Positions 8,659 to 16,452 of a stretch of 64,000 bases of DNA are shown here, piece by piece. This DNA is from Lachnospiraceae bacterium UBA4260 (GTDB lineage: Bacteria > Bacillota > Clostridia > Lachnospirales > Lachnospiraceae): positions 185,241 through 249,240 of the forward strand of contig DGWK01000019.1 in NCBI GenBank assembly GCA_002395235.1, given 5' to 3'. The notes beneath the pieces are model-generated. The model was not told where the DNA came from and did no database searches. It saw only the letters and a program-made list of their open reading frames with translations. The first letter of the stretch is position 1, and each line of letters starts with the position of its first letter. A program made the translations under genes and the position numbers.

Positions 8659-9459
8659 ATGGCAGCGCAGTTAAGACTATCAAAGCGGCTGACGGCGATC
8701 GCCGGGATGGTGACGGCCGCAGGTCCGCAGGATAACAAAAAACAAAATGGGTATTGTCTGTGCGATGTGGGGACAGATCACGCGCATATTCCGATCCGAC
8801 TTCTGCTGGACGGTGTGATCGATCGCTCCATAGCCATGGACGTCATCGAAGGACCGCTGGAGAAGGCACGCGAGAATATCGCCTTATACGGCGTATCGGA
8901 CAAGATCGAGCTGCGCCTCTCCGACGGACTGGACTCGTATAGAAAAGGGGAAGCCCGGGGACTTGTGATCGCTGGCATGGGCGGGAGGATCATGAGCAGG
9001 ATCCTTCTGCGGGAACCGGACAAGACGCTGGATTTTTCGGAGATCATCCTGCAGCCGCAGGCGGACCCGGAATATGTAAGAAGGGCGGTCAGGGAACTGG
9101 GGCTCTTCATAGACCGGGAAGCGGTCGTCCTCGAAGATAATAAGTACTATCCCGTGATGCACGTGGTGCACGAAGAGACGGAGGGACCGTACTGGTCACT
9201 GCTCGGGGAGCCGGGCAGTGAAGAGGGAAGGGAACTCTGCGAGCAGGCGGAGGACCTGTTCGGGCCGGTCCTGATCAGGGACCGGGACGATATGCTCAGG
9301 AGCTATCTGCTGTGGCAGAAGGGCGTTAACGACAGGATCCTGTATTCTCTTGGGAGAGCAAGCGACGCTGAGAGCGGCGCCATAAAAGAAAAGAAAGAGC
9401 AGGTCCTCTTAAGAGAGAAACTGATCATGACCGCACTGCGATATTTTGAACGCAAATAA
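8659..9459 (+). CDS. trmK: tRNA (adenine22-N1)-methyltransferase
   Basis: A class I SAM-dependent methyltransferase of the TrmK (YqfN) family, which makes m1A22 in tRNA. Motif I is seen as LCDVGTDHAHIPIRLL near residue 31, followed by AMDVIEGPLEKARENI (motif II) and GLVIAGMGGRIMSRIL (the family-specific GMGG block). The C-terminal third forms the coiled-coil extension (IKEKKEQVLLREKLI). It begins 3 bases after rpoD, in the same rpoD-trmK-nif3 order as other Firmicutes, so co-transcription is likely. Confidence 0.92.
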   Translation: MAAQLRLSKRLTAIAGMVTAAGPQDNKKQNGYCLCDVGTDHAHIPIRLLLDGVIDRSIAMDVIEGPLEKARENIALYGVSDKIELRLSDGLDSYRKGEARGLVIAGMGGRIMSRILLREPDKTLDFSEIILQPQADPEYVRRAVRELGLFIDREAVVLEDNKYYPVMHVVHEETEGPYWSLLGEPGSEEGRELCEQAEDLFGPVLIRDRDDMLRSYLLWQKGVNDRILYSLGRASDAESGAIKEKKEQVLLREKLIMTALRYFERK

Positions 9460-9474
9460 CAAAAGGAGCCGTAT

Positions 9475-10257
9475 ATGAAACTGAAAGAGATCATGCAGCA
9501 GCTGGAGGAGTTTTGTCCGCGAAGCTTTGCCTTATCCTGGGACAATGTGGGCCTGCAGGTCGGGTACGCGGACAAGGAAGTGAATACGATCGCCCTGGCG
9601 GTGGACGCGACCTCTGATGTGATCGAAGAGGCGGCCGCGCAGAAAGCCGACCTGATCCTGACGCATCACCCGCTCCTTTTCGGAGGCGTGAAGAAGATCA
9701 CGGACAGCGACTACGTGGGAAGCAGGGTTCTGAGCCTGGTCCGGCGCGATATCTGCTGCTACGCCATGCACACGAACTTTGACGTGCTCGGTATGGCCGA
9801 CGCGGCTGCGGACCTGCTGCAGCTGCAGGACAGAGAGGTTCTCGAAGTCACTTACGAGGACGATCTGTCGGTGGAGGGCATCGGAAGGGTCGGAAGCCTC
9901 AAGGAGCCCATGAAGCTCTCCGAGTGCGCCGCTTTAGTCGCAAAGGCTTTTGAGATCGAACACGTCAGGTATTACGGCGATCCGGAGCAGATGCTGGTCA
10001 CCTGCGCGATCCTTCCCGGCTCGGGGAAAGGAGAGATCGACCTGGCGGTGAGATCCGGAGCCGACGTATATATTACCGGAGATATTTCGCACCACGACGG
10101 CATAGACGCCGTTGAGAAAGGGATCGCGGTCATAGACGCCGGACACTACGGCATTGAGAAGATCTTTATTCCTTATATGAAAGAGTACCTGGAGCGTGAG
10201 ATGCCTGCGATCAGGATCATCTCCTGCGACACAGGAGCTCCTTTTATGGAGACATAA
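9475..10257 (+). CDS. Nif3-like dinuclear metal center protein (DUF34)
   Basis: A 260-residue member of the NIF3/YqfO family. It has the family's metal-binding pattern: LILTHHPLLFGGVKKI (His pair) in the N-terminal half, HTNFDV in the middle, and TGDISHHDGIDA plus DAGHYGIEK near the C-terminus. The family has been annotated as GTP cyclohydrolase 1 type 2, but its cellular role is unsettled. An AAAGGAG site precedes the ATG, and the gene follows trmK by 15 bases. It lacks the inserted CutA1-like domain found in the longer B. subtilis YqfO. Confidence 0.9.
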   Translation: MKLKEIMQQLEEFCPRSFALSWDNVGLQVGYADKEVNTIALAVDATSDVIEEAAAQKADLILTHHPLLFGGVKKITDSDYVGSRVLSLVRRDICCYAMHTNFDVLGMADAAADLLQLQDREVLEVTYEDDLSVEGIGRVGSLKEPMKLSECAALVAKAFEIEHVRYYGDPEQMLVTCAILPGSGKGEIDLAVRSGADVYITGDISHHDGIDAVEKGIAVIDAGHYGIEKIFIPYMKEYLEREMPAIRIISCDTGAPFMET

Positions 10258-10331
10258 CAGAAAGTACACGAAACATCGCAGCTATCGGCGCTCGCCTGAG
10301 CGAGCCTCACACCAAAGAGAGGAGGATTTTC

Positions 10332-11990
10332 ATGCCTACCGTAATGATCAAAGGAGCGATCCAGCAGTATGATAAGGGAGTTACTTTCGAGAGCATAGTC
10401 AGGAAATATCAGGAAGAATACAATAATTCCATTGCGCTTATCTACTTTAACGGCAAGATGAGGGAGCTGAATAAGCGGCTTGAGAGAGACGGCGTCATTT
10501 CTTTTATCACCACGAAAGACAGCGCCGGCCACAACGCTTATGTCAGGACAGCCCAGATGCTGCTCGTCAAAGCGGTCCGGGACATCCTCAAGGAACATGG
10601 AAATTCCGTTCATGTCAAAATAGAGTTCGCCCTTGGCAACGCCATCTATTGCTCGGTGCACAACGGAGTAAATGTGACGGACGAATTTGCCCAGAGGGTC
10701 GAGAACGAGATGAAGAGACTGCGGGACAAAAACGTGCCGATCATCAAGAAGACCTATCCGATCGACGACGCCATCGAGCTCTTCAAGAGGCAGGGAATGC
10801 ACGACAAGGAGAGACTGTTCCACTATCGCCGCGGCTCCACCATTAATGTGTACAGCATGGAAGGATATTATGACTACTTTTACGGCTATATGCTTCCTTC
10901 TGCCGGTTATGTCAATCTCTTCAAGATCGCGGCTTACAACGGAGGCCTTCTCCTGATTCTGCCCAGGCAGGAGAATCCTTTCGAGCTCGAGGAGTTCGAG
11001 GACCAGGAGAGCCTTTTCGAACAGCTCTATCTGTCGACGAAATGGGGCGACCTGGTCAATATCAGCACAGTCGGCGACCTCAACGACGCGATCTGCGGCG
11101 GAAGCATCAGCGATATGATCCTGGTCCAGGAGGCGCTTCAGGAGCGAAGGATCGGCGAGATCGCGGCGCAGATCTTCCGCAGGAAGGACACCAAATTCGT
11201 GATGGTGGCGGGACCCAGCTCCTCCGGCAAGACGACTTTTGCCCACAGGCTGGCGGTCCAGCTGCGGTCCTTCGGCCTGCGGCCGCATATCATCAGCATG
11301 GATGACTATTTTGTCAACCGCGAGCAGACGCCCATCGACATCGACGGAAATTACAACTACGAGGTGCTCGAGGCCGTGGACATCGACCTGTTCATGGACG
11401 ACATGCTCGATCTTCTCGAGGGCAATACGGTGGAAATGCCGCAGTTTGATTTCAAGGCCGGCAAGAGAGTTTACAAAGGAAGATACTTAAAACTCGAAAA
11501 AGACGACATCCTGATCATCGAAGGCATTCACGGGCTCAATCCCAAGGCCTCCGAGGAACTGCCCGAGAAGAACAAGTTCAAGATCTATATCAGCTGTATG
11601 ACCAGCCTCAATATCGACGAGCACAACAGGATCCCGTCCACGGACGCAAGGCTCCTGCGGAGAATGGTCAGAGACGCGAGGACAAGAGGAAACTCCGCGC
11701 AGCATACTTTCGAGCTGTGGCCCAAGGTCAGGATGGGAGAGGACATGAATATATTCCCCTTCCAGGACGACGCGGACGCCGTCTTTAACTCCGTGCTGAT
11801 CTATGAGCTGGCCGTGATCAAACAGTTCGCGGAACCTCTGCTCTTCAACGTAAAGCAGAATGAGCCGGCTTATTATGAGGCGAAGAGACTCCTGAAATTC
11901 CTTGAATATTTTGTCGGCGTAGATACGGCGGCCGTTCCCACCAATTCTCTTCTGAGAGAATTTGTCGGAGGCGGGTGCTTCGGACAGTGA
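10332..11990 (+). CDS. Uridine kinase-like nucleoside kinase with TGS/SAD-like N-terminus
   Basis: The 552-residue product has two halves. Residues about 1-230 resemble the TGS and second additional domains of threonyl-tRNA synthetase. Residues about 285-500 form a phosphoribulokinase/uridine kinase P-loop domain with Walker A GPSSSGKTTF at 294-303 and the downstream ISMDDYFVNR and LIIEGIHGLNP motifs. Proteins of this layout are common in Clostridia and are called nucleoside kinases by similarity; their substrate is not established. A GAGAGGAGG site precedes the ATG. The 74-base gap after the Nif3-like gene holds a small GCTCG/CGAGC hairpin, so the gene may have its own control. Confidence 0.85.
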   Translation: MPTVMIKGAIQQYDKGVTFESIVRKYQEEYNNSIALIYFNGKMRELNKRLERDGVISFITTKDSAGHNAYVRTAQMLLVKAVRDILKEHGNSVHVKIEFALGNAIYCSVHNGVNVTDEFAQRVENEMKRLRDKNVPIIKKTYPIDDAIELFKRQGMHDKERLFHYRRGSTINVYSMEGYYDYFYGYMLPSAGYVNLFKIAAYNGGLLLILPRQENPFELEEFEDQESLFEQLYLSTKWGDLVNISTVGDLNDAICGGSISDMILVQEALQERRIGEIAAQIFRRKDTKFVMVAGPSSSGKTTFAHRLAVQLRSFGLRPHIISMDDYFVNREQTPIDIDGNYNYEVLEAVDIDLFMDDMLDLLEGNTVEMPQFDFKAGKRVYKGRYLKLEKDDILIIEGIHGLNPKASEELPEKNKFKIYISCMTSLNIDEHNRIPSTDARLLRRMVRDARTRGNSAQHTFELWPKVRMGEDMNIFPFQDDADAVFNSVLIYELAVIKQFAEPLLFNVKQNEPAYYEAKRLLKFLEYFVGVDTAAVPTNSLLREFVGGGCFGQ

Positions 11991-12023
11991 GGACCGGAGC
12001 GGCAGGGCGCTTTCGGCGGTGAG

Positions 12024-12052
12024 TTGACAACTGTCAGACTCGCGAGTAAAAT
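12024..12052 (+). promoter_or_regulatory. Promoter of RNase P RNA
   Basis: TTGACA (12024-12029) and TAAAAT (12047-12052) with a 17-base spacer, about 11 bases before the RNA 5' end. Confidence 0.85.
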
Positions 12053-12062
12053 GCATAACGTA

Positions 12063-12430
12063 AATAAGCAGGGCGGACGATCGCGGCTGCAGGTCCCGAA
12101 AGGGCGCAGGTGAGGAAAGTCCGGGCTTCACAGGGCAGGATGCCGGATAACGTCCGGTGGAGGTGACTCCCAGGCCAGTGCAACAGAGATATACCGCGAA
12201 AGCGGCGGGACCCGTTCCCGCCGCCCGTAAGGGTGGAAAGGCAGTGTAAGAGACTACCGTCTTTGTGGTAACACGAAGAGCCATGTAAACCCCATCCGAA
12301 GCAAGACCGAAAAGAGGGCCATGAGCTTGCCCGGCTCGCTCTCAGGTGGGTCGCTTGAGGCCGTCGGCGACGGCGGTCCTAGATAGATGATCGTCTAAGA
12401 CATAACCCGGCTTACAGCTCTGCTTATTCT
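12063..12430 (+). ncRNA. rnpB: RNase P RNA, bacterial type A
   Basis: The catalytic RNA of RNase P, which matures tRNA 5' ends. The ends pair (AATAAGCAG near 12065 with CTGCTTATT near 12420) to form P1. Conserved core blocks are visible: GAGGAAAGTCCGGGC at about 12112 and CAGAGAT/ACCGC downstream. Near the 3' end come AGATAGATGAT and then ATAACCCGGCTTACAG, the conserved J/P4 strand. Length of about 367 bases is normal. Confidence 0.95.
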
Positions 12431-12491
12431 TTTTACAGGAACAGGTCCGTTAATGACCTTATTGGCAATATAGAAAGGAAGCGATGTTAGA

Positions 12492-13748
12492 ATGACCAAA
12501 ATTGATGTTATTTCCGGCTTTTTGGGAGCCGGCAAGACTACACTCATCAAGAAGCTGATCAAGGATGCTCTTGCCGGCACACGCGTTGTCCTGATCGAGA
12601 ACGAGTTCGGTGAGATCGGTATCGACGGCGGATTCCTCAAGGAAGCCGGCATCGAGATCCGTGAGATGAACTCCGGCTGCATCTGCTGCTCACTGGTCGG
12701 CGATTTCGGGACCTCCCTCAGAGAAGTGATGAAGCAGTACGCGCCCGAAAGAATCCTGATCGAGCCCTCCGGCGTCGGAAAGCTCTCGGACGTTATGAAG
12801 GCTGTACAGGACGCGGCGGAAGGGTCCGAAATGGAACTCAACAGTGCCGTGGCTGTAGTTGACGCCTCCAAGTGCAAGCTCTATATCAAGAACTTCGGCG
12901 AGTTCTTCGTCAACCAGGTGGAGTACGCCGGCACGATCATTCTGACCAGAACAGACAAAGTCAGCGATGAGAAGATCGCCGAGTGCGTCGAACTTCTGCG
13001 TCAGCACAACCCGAAGGCTACGATCATCACAACTCCGATCGCAGAGCTGGACGGCAAACAGATCCTTACGACGATTGAAGGAAAGTCTGATCTGCAGGCC
13101 GAGATCCTCGCGGAAGTCATGAAGGACCATGACGACGAGGAGGAAGACGAGCACGAGCATCACCATCATCATGACGATGATGACGAAGACGAGGAGCACG
13201 AGCACGAGCATCACCATCATCATGACGATGATGACGAAGACGAGGAGCACGAGCACCACCATCACCATCATCACGACGACGATGACGACGAGGAGCACGA
13301 GCACCACCATCACCATCATCACGACGACGATGAAGATGAGGAGCATGAGCACCATCATCACCACGACCATGACCATGAGCACGCGGAAGTGGAAGTGGAT
13401 GAGAACGGAAACAGAATCTACAAGTCCCACAGCCATCACCATCACCATCACCACCACGGCGGACATGACGCGGATGAGATCTTCGCCAGCTGGGGAATGG
13501 AAACTCCCGCCAAGTACTCCGAGGAAGAGATCAGACAGATCCTCGCAAAGCTTGACGATTCCGACACTTATGGCATCATCCTTCGCTCCAAGGGCATGGT
13601 CCCCGACGGAGAGGGACGCTGGATCCACTTCGACTATGTCCCCGAGGAGACAGAAGTCCGCTTCGGCGCAGCCGACGTCACGGGCAAGATCTGCGTGATC
13701 GGTTCCGGTCTCAAGGAAAACGCCCTGGCGGATCTGTTCCGCAAGTAA
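12492..13748 (+). CDS. COG0523 GTPase with large His/Asp-rich metal-binding insert
   Basis: A CobW/COG0523-family G3E GTPase of 418 residues, a class linked to delivery of zinc or other metals. Walker A is GFLGAGKTT (9-17), the metal-site CxCC motif is at 63-66 (SGCICC), and a TRTDK guanine-binding motif is at 152-156. Residues about 213-325 form a low-complexity insert of alternating His runs and Asp/Glu runs, encoded by near-perfect direct repeats of 48-51 bases, ending in an eight-His block. A CobW C-terminal domain follows. Such His-rich stretches bind Zn, Ni or Co in other COG0523 proteins. A GAAAGGAAG site lies upstream. It is 10 bases before a second COG0523 gene and the two are probably co-transcribed. 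The metal is not known. Confidence 0.92.
   Translation: MTKIDVISGFLGAGKTTLIKKLIKDALAGTRVVLIENEFGEIGIDGGFLKEAGIEIREMNSGCICCSLVGDFGTSLREVMKQYAPERILIEPSGVGKLSDVMKAVQDAAEGSEMELNSAVAVVDASKCKLYIKNFGEFFVNQVEYAGTIILTRTDKVSDEKIAECVELLRQHNPKATIITTPIAELDGKQILTTIEGKSDLQAEILAEVMKDHDDEEEDEHEHHHHHDDDDEDEEHEHEHHHHHDDDDEDEEHEHHHHHHHDDDDDEEHEHHHHHHHDDDEDEEHEHHHHHDHDHEHAEVEVDENGNRIYKSHSHHHHHHHHGGHDADEIFASWGMETPAKYSEEEIRQILAKLDDSDTYGIILRSKGMVPDGEGRWIHFDYVPEETEVRFGAADVTGKICVIGSGLKENALADLFRK
13134..13464 (+). repeat. In-frame tandem repeats coding for His/Asp-rich insert
   Basis: Two near-identical 51-base units (phase seen at 13152 and 13203) are followed by two units of 48 bases (13251 and 13299) and degenerate remnants. 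All are multiples of three, so copy-number change would alter the length of the metal-binding insert without a frameshift. Confidence 0.85.
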
Positions 13749-13758
13749 AAGGGGTGCT

Positions 13759-14739
13759 ATGGGCTTATTTGATTTTGTAAAAGGAAAAGAGAAGATGGTA
13801 CAAAAACCGGTTTATGTGATCAACGGATTTCTCGACAGCGGAAAGTCCTCCTTTTTCTCCTATACGATCGGGCAGCCTTACTTTCAGACTTCCGGGACGA
13901 CGCTCCTGATCGTCTGTGAGGAAGGCGAGGTGGAGTACAGCGAACGCCTTCTGCGCCAGACGGGCACGGTGATGGAAGTGTTCGAGAATGAAGAGGACCT
14001 CACGCCTTCTGCCATGATGGCGCTGGAGGCAAAACACAGACCTGAGAGAATTCTTATCGAATACAACGGAATGTGGGATTTCAGAAAATTCAGGCTCCCC
14101 AGAGCCTGGAGACTGGAGCAGCAGATCACCGTCATCGACGCCTCCACTTTTTCCATGTATTTCACAAATATGAGGTCGCTTCTGGCGGAGCAGCTCAGAA
14201 ATTCCGAGCTGATCATGCTCAACCGCTGCGACGGGATCGATGAGAAGACCCTGATCAGCTACAAGAGAAATATCAAGGCGATCAACCAGCAGGCCGACCT
14301 GATCTTTGAAGACGCGAACGGCGAGATCGATATGACGACGGAAGAGGATCTTCCTTACGATATCCACAAGGAGCCGATCGTCCTCGAGAATCTCAATTAC
14401 GGCATCTGGTATCTGGACGCCATGGAGCATCCGGACCGCTACGACGGGAAAGAGATTGAGTACACGGGCATGGTCATGATTCCGGACAAATTCCCCAAGG
14501 GATATTTTGTCCCCGGAAGAATGGCAATGACCTGCTGCGCGAACGACATGTCCTTCCTCGGCTACGCCTGCAAGGCGGATCAGGATATGATCCTGCCCGA
14601 GCGCACATGGGTGAGGGTAAGAGCCCGCGTCAGCTATGAGAACTTCTCGGAATACAACGGGAAAGGCATCGTTCTCTATGCGGAGAGTGTAGAGAAGACA
14701 GCGGAACCCAAAGAAGCGGTCATCAATTTCGCCGGATGA
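13759..14739 (+). CDS. COG0523-like GTPase with C-terminal DUF1980-like domain
   Basis: The 326-residue product starts with a P-loop of the CobW type (NGFLDSGKSS at 22-31) and a G3E GTPase core to about residue 220, including a weak NRCD guanine motif. The CxCC site of classical COG0523 proteins is absent; the equivalent region reads CEEGEVEY. The C-terminal 100 residues carry GRMAMTCCAND (MTCC at 257-260) and FLGYACKAD, which resemble the DUF1980/TIGR03943 (YcgQ) tail found in permease partners linked with zinc. This suggests a fused metal-trafficking protein. It follows the His-rich COG0523 gene by 10 bases. An internal ATG at 13795 is an alternative start. Confidence 0.8.
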   Translation: MGLFDFVKGKEKMVQKPVYVINGFLDSGKSSFFSYTIGQPYFQTSGTTLLIVCEEGEVEYSERLLRQTGTVMEVFENEEDLTPSAMMALEAKHRPERILIEYNGMWDFRKFRLPRAWRLEQQITVIDASTFSMYFTNMRSLLAEQLRNSELIMLNRCDGIDEKTLISYKRNIKAINQQADLIFEDANGEIDMTTEEDLPYDIHKEPIVLENLNYGIWYLDAMEHPDRYDGKEIEYTGMVMIPDKFPKGYFVPGRMAMTCCANDMSFLGYACKADQDMILPERTWVRVRARVSYENFSEYNGKGIVLYAESVEKTAEPKEAVINFAG

Positions 14740-14775
14740 TCTTCCGGGAAAAACTGTGAAATAACAAACCGATTC

Positions 14776-14813
14776 CTGCTCAGGAAGTGTCCTGAGGGGA
14801 ATCGGTTTTTTTA
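14776..14813 (+). terminator. Terminator after COG0523 gene pair
   Basis: An AACCGATTCC/GGAATCGGTT hairpin (starting near 14767) with a further inner CTCAGGA/TCCTGAG stem and a T-run, 30-70 bases after the stop codon. Confidence 0.85.
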
Positions 14814-14982
14814 TAACTCAGGGGAGATGTCCCCCGCCTCTACAGGCGGTGGGAAGTAACAAACTTTCTCAGTGGCGGGTGACAATCCCCCTCTGAGTTA
14901 TATGATGCACACGCGTGCGGAAAGGTAGATGCTGCCCTTCGGGCAACCCGCACGCGGCGCAGCGGCTCGCTTCGCGAGCCTT
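14813..14982 (+). repeat. Copy C of dispersed intergenic repeat (long form)
   Basis: A full-length copy of about 170 bases. The 5' module is closed by ATAACTCAG/CTGAGTTAT and holds GTCCCCCGCC/GGCGGGTGAC plus a CGCCTCTACAGGCGG hairpin. The 3' module is closed by CGCGTGCGG/CCGCACGCG, contains the inner hairpin TGCCCTTCGGGCA, and ends with GGCTCGCTTCGCGAGCC. It sits between two convergent terminators, in the gap 14740-15067 that otherwise holds no gene. Confidence 0.9.
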
Positions 14983-14997
14983 GAATTAATCAGTGCA

Positions 14998-15042
14998 TAA
15001 AAAACCGGCTCTCCGATGGGTCGCGGAGAGCCGGAATAAGAA
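14998..15042 (-). terminator. Terminator of rpsT
   Basis: On the minus strand, CCGGCTCTCCG-loop-CGGAGAGCCGG followed by six T's, about 30 bases after the rpsT stop. Confidence 0.9.
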
Positions 15043-15067
15043 TTCATTTATATCTGCTTGCGCTTTA

Positions 15068-15328
15068 TCAGATCTTGTTGACGAAGCTGGCAAGACGGGA
15101 AACCTTGCGGGAAGCGTTGTTCTTGTGAAGAACGCCCTTTGTGCAAGCCTTGTCGATGGTAGCTTCTGCTGCGACCAGAGCTGCTGCTGCTGCCTGCTTG
15201 TCGCCGGCTTCTACTGCCTTGTGAACTTTCTTGATCGCGGTCTTGACGGAAGACTTAACAGCCTTGTTGGCAGCGGTTCTCTTAGCGCTTGTGATGATTC
15301 TCTTCTTGGCAGATTTGATGTTTGCCAT
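15068..15328 (-). CDS. rpsT: 30S ribosomal protein S20
   Basis: An 86-residue basic protein that binds 16S rRNA early in small-subunit assembly. It begins MANIKSAKKR, the S20 signature, and continues with the Ala/Lys-rich helical bundle (TAANKAVKSSVKTAIKK). The ATG at 15328 follows GGAGGTATGTAG; a longer in-frame start at 15343 has no site. A single-gene transcript with its own promoter and terminator. Confidence 0.97.
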   Translation of the reverse strand: MANIKSAKKRIITSAKRTAANKAVKSSVKTAIKKVHKAVEAGDKQAAAAALVAAEATIDKACTKGVLHKNNASRKVSRLASFVNKI

Positions 15329-15465
15329 TCTACATACCTCCATGTTATGTACATTAATGTGTAATACATATCGTTCCGAGCGCTGTGCAGCCGCGCATAC
15401 AGTGCTCCATCATACTCTCGAGTGCAGTAGAGAAGACACGGAACTCTTTCTGCACATACTCTATT

Positions 15466-15494
15466 ATCTTAGTGGAATGAAAACCGCATGTCAA
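15466..15494 (-). promoter_or_regulatory. Promoter of rpsT
   Basis: On the minus strand TTGACA (15494-15489) and TAAGAT (15471-15466) with a 17-base spacer. About 130 bases of untranslated leader lie between it and rpsT, which leaves room for leader control, but no known S20 leader fold was recognised. Confidence 0.72.
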
Positions 15495-15533
15495 GCATGA
15501 AATACGGAAAATATGGAGCAAAATATTGAGCGG

Positions 15534-15562
15534 TGGACATCTATTTTGATATGGATTATACT
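15534..15562 (+). promoter_or_regulatory. Promoter of licD-like gene
   Basis: TGGACA (15534-15539) and TATACT (15557-15562) with a 17-base spacer, divergent from the rpsT promoter. Confidence 0.6.
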
Positions 15563-15601
15563 CTTTTTTATAAGGAAGTAACACACGGAGCGATAATATA
15601 C

Positions 15602-16444
15602 ATGACTAACAATAACAGTAAAATGAAGAAACTGAATCTGCAGGAAGTACAGCAGAGAGAGCTCGCTCTCTTCAAAGTCTTTACGCAGATCTGTGAGAAG
15701 TACGGGATCCGGTATTACCTGGCGGGAGGAACACTCCTCGGAGCCGTCCGTCACAAGGGGTTTATACCGTGGGACGACGATATCGATGTAAATATGCCCA
15801 GAGAAGACTACGACCGGCTGCTGTCCCATGCGGACGAGATCGGCGCTTCGGGCGACTACAAGCTCGCCGCCTGTGAGCTGGGCAATCTCAATTATCCATT
15901 TGCCAAGATCTACGATCTTCATACGAGCATCCGGAAACTCTACGACCACGATGAGACGGAGAAGAACCTCTGGATCGACATCTTTCCGATGGACGGCCTT
16001 CCGGATGACGAGAAGGAAGTCCGGAGGATCTTTAAGAAGACGCTGGCCGCGAGGCACATCCTGCGCGTCAAGCAGGCTCGGACGGGAGAAGGCAAGACGG
16101 CGCTTCGAAGAACACTGAAGCCGCTCGTAAAGGCGCTTTGCATGCCGCTTCCCGACAAGAAGATCCTGGATTATATTAACCGGACCTGCCGGACCTATAA
16201 AGTCGACGAGTGCGGCTATATGGGCGGGATCGCCAACGGATACGGGCCGCAGGAGAGAGTGCCGAGAAAGCTGTATCTGCAGTCTGTGCCGATGCAGTTC
16301 GAAGGCATGGAAGTATCGGCTCCCGGCTGCTGGGAGTACTATCTGAAGAACCTGTACGGCGATTACATGCAGCTGCCGCCCGAGGAAAAGCGCGTCACGC
16401 ACGATATGGATGTCTGGGCAGAGGCGGATGAGACACAGGACTGA
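15602..16444 (+). CDS. LicD-family phosphotransferase
   Basis: A 280-residue member of the LicD family, whose members transfer phosphocholine, ribitol phosphate or similar groups from CDP-linked donors to surface glycans. The nucleotidyltransferase-like core is plain: YYLAGGTLLGAVRHKGFIPW then DDDIDVNMPREDYDRL (metal-binding Asp cluster) and FAKIYD. The ATG at 15602 is preferred; the frame opens at 15533 but overlaps the promoter. The next gene is a glycosyltransferase 8 bases downstream, and a cytidylyltransferase of the IspD/TarI group is encoded 2.9 kb on, so a CDP-polyol route is plausible. The group transferred cannot be read from sequence. Confidence 0.85.
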   Translation: MTNNNSKMKKLNLQEVQQRELALFKVFTQICEKYGIRYYLAGGTLLGAVRHKGFIPWDDDIDVNMPREDYDRLLSHADEIGASGDYKLAACELGNLNYPFAKIYDLHTSIRKLYDHDETEKNLWIDIFPMDGLPDDEKEVRRIFKKTLAARHILRVKQARTGEGKTALRRTLKPLVKALCMPLPDKKILDYINRTCRTYKVDECGYMGGIANGYGPQERVPRKLYLQSVPMQFEGMEVSAPGCWEYYLKNLYGDYMQLPPEEKRVTHDMDVWAEADETQD

Positions 16445-16452
16445 GAAAATCT

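Noticed and set aside
10283..10305. Another copy of the dispersed repeat before the nucleoside kinase gene
   Set aside because: Only a GCTCGC..GCGAGC-like hairpin is shared; the conserved GATGCACACGCGTG core is absent.
13134..13464. CRISPR-like array
   Set aside because: The repeats are in frame within a COG0523 gene, have no unique spacers, and encode His/Asp runs.
12690..13628. Long open frame on the minus strand opposite the His-rich gene
   Set aside because: It is the complement of His/Asp codons, giving a Val/Met-rich string with no domain; a shadow frame.
14993..15364. Plus-strand frame covering rpsT
   Set aside because: It is the complement of a clear S20 gene with promoter, ribosome site and terminator on the minus strand.
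15329..15465. Riboswitch or S20 leader between rpsT promoter and gene
   Set aside because: No fold of a known class could be drawn with confidence; only the long leader is noted.
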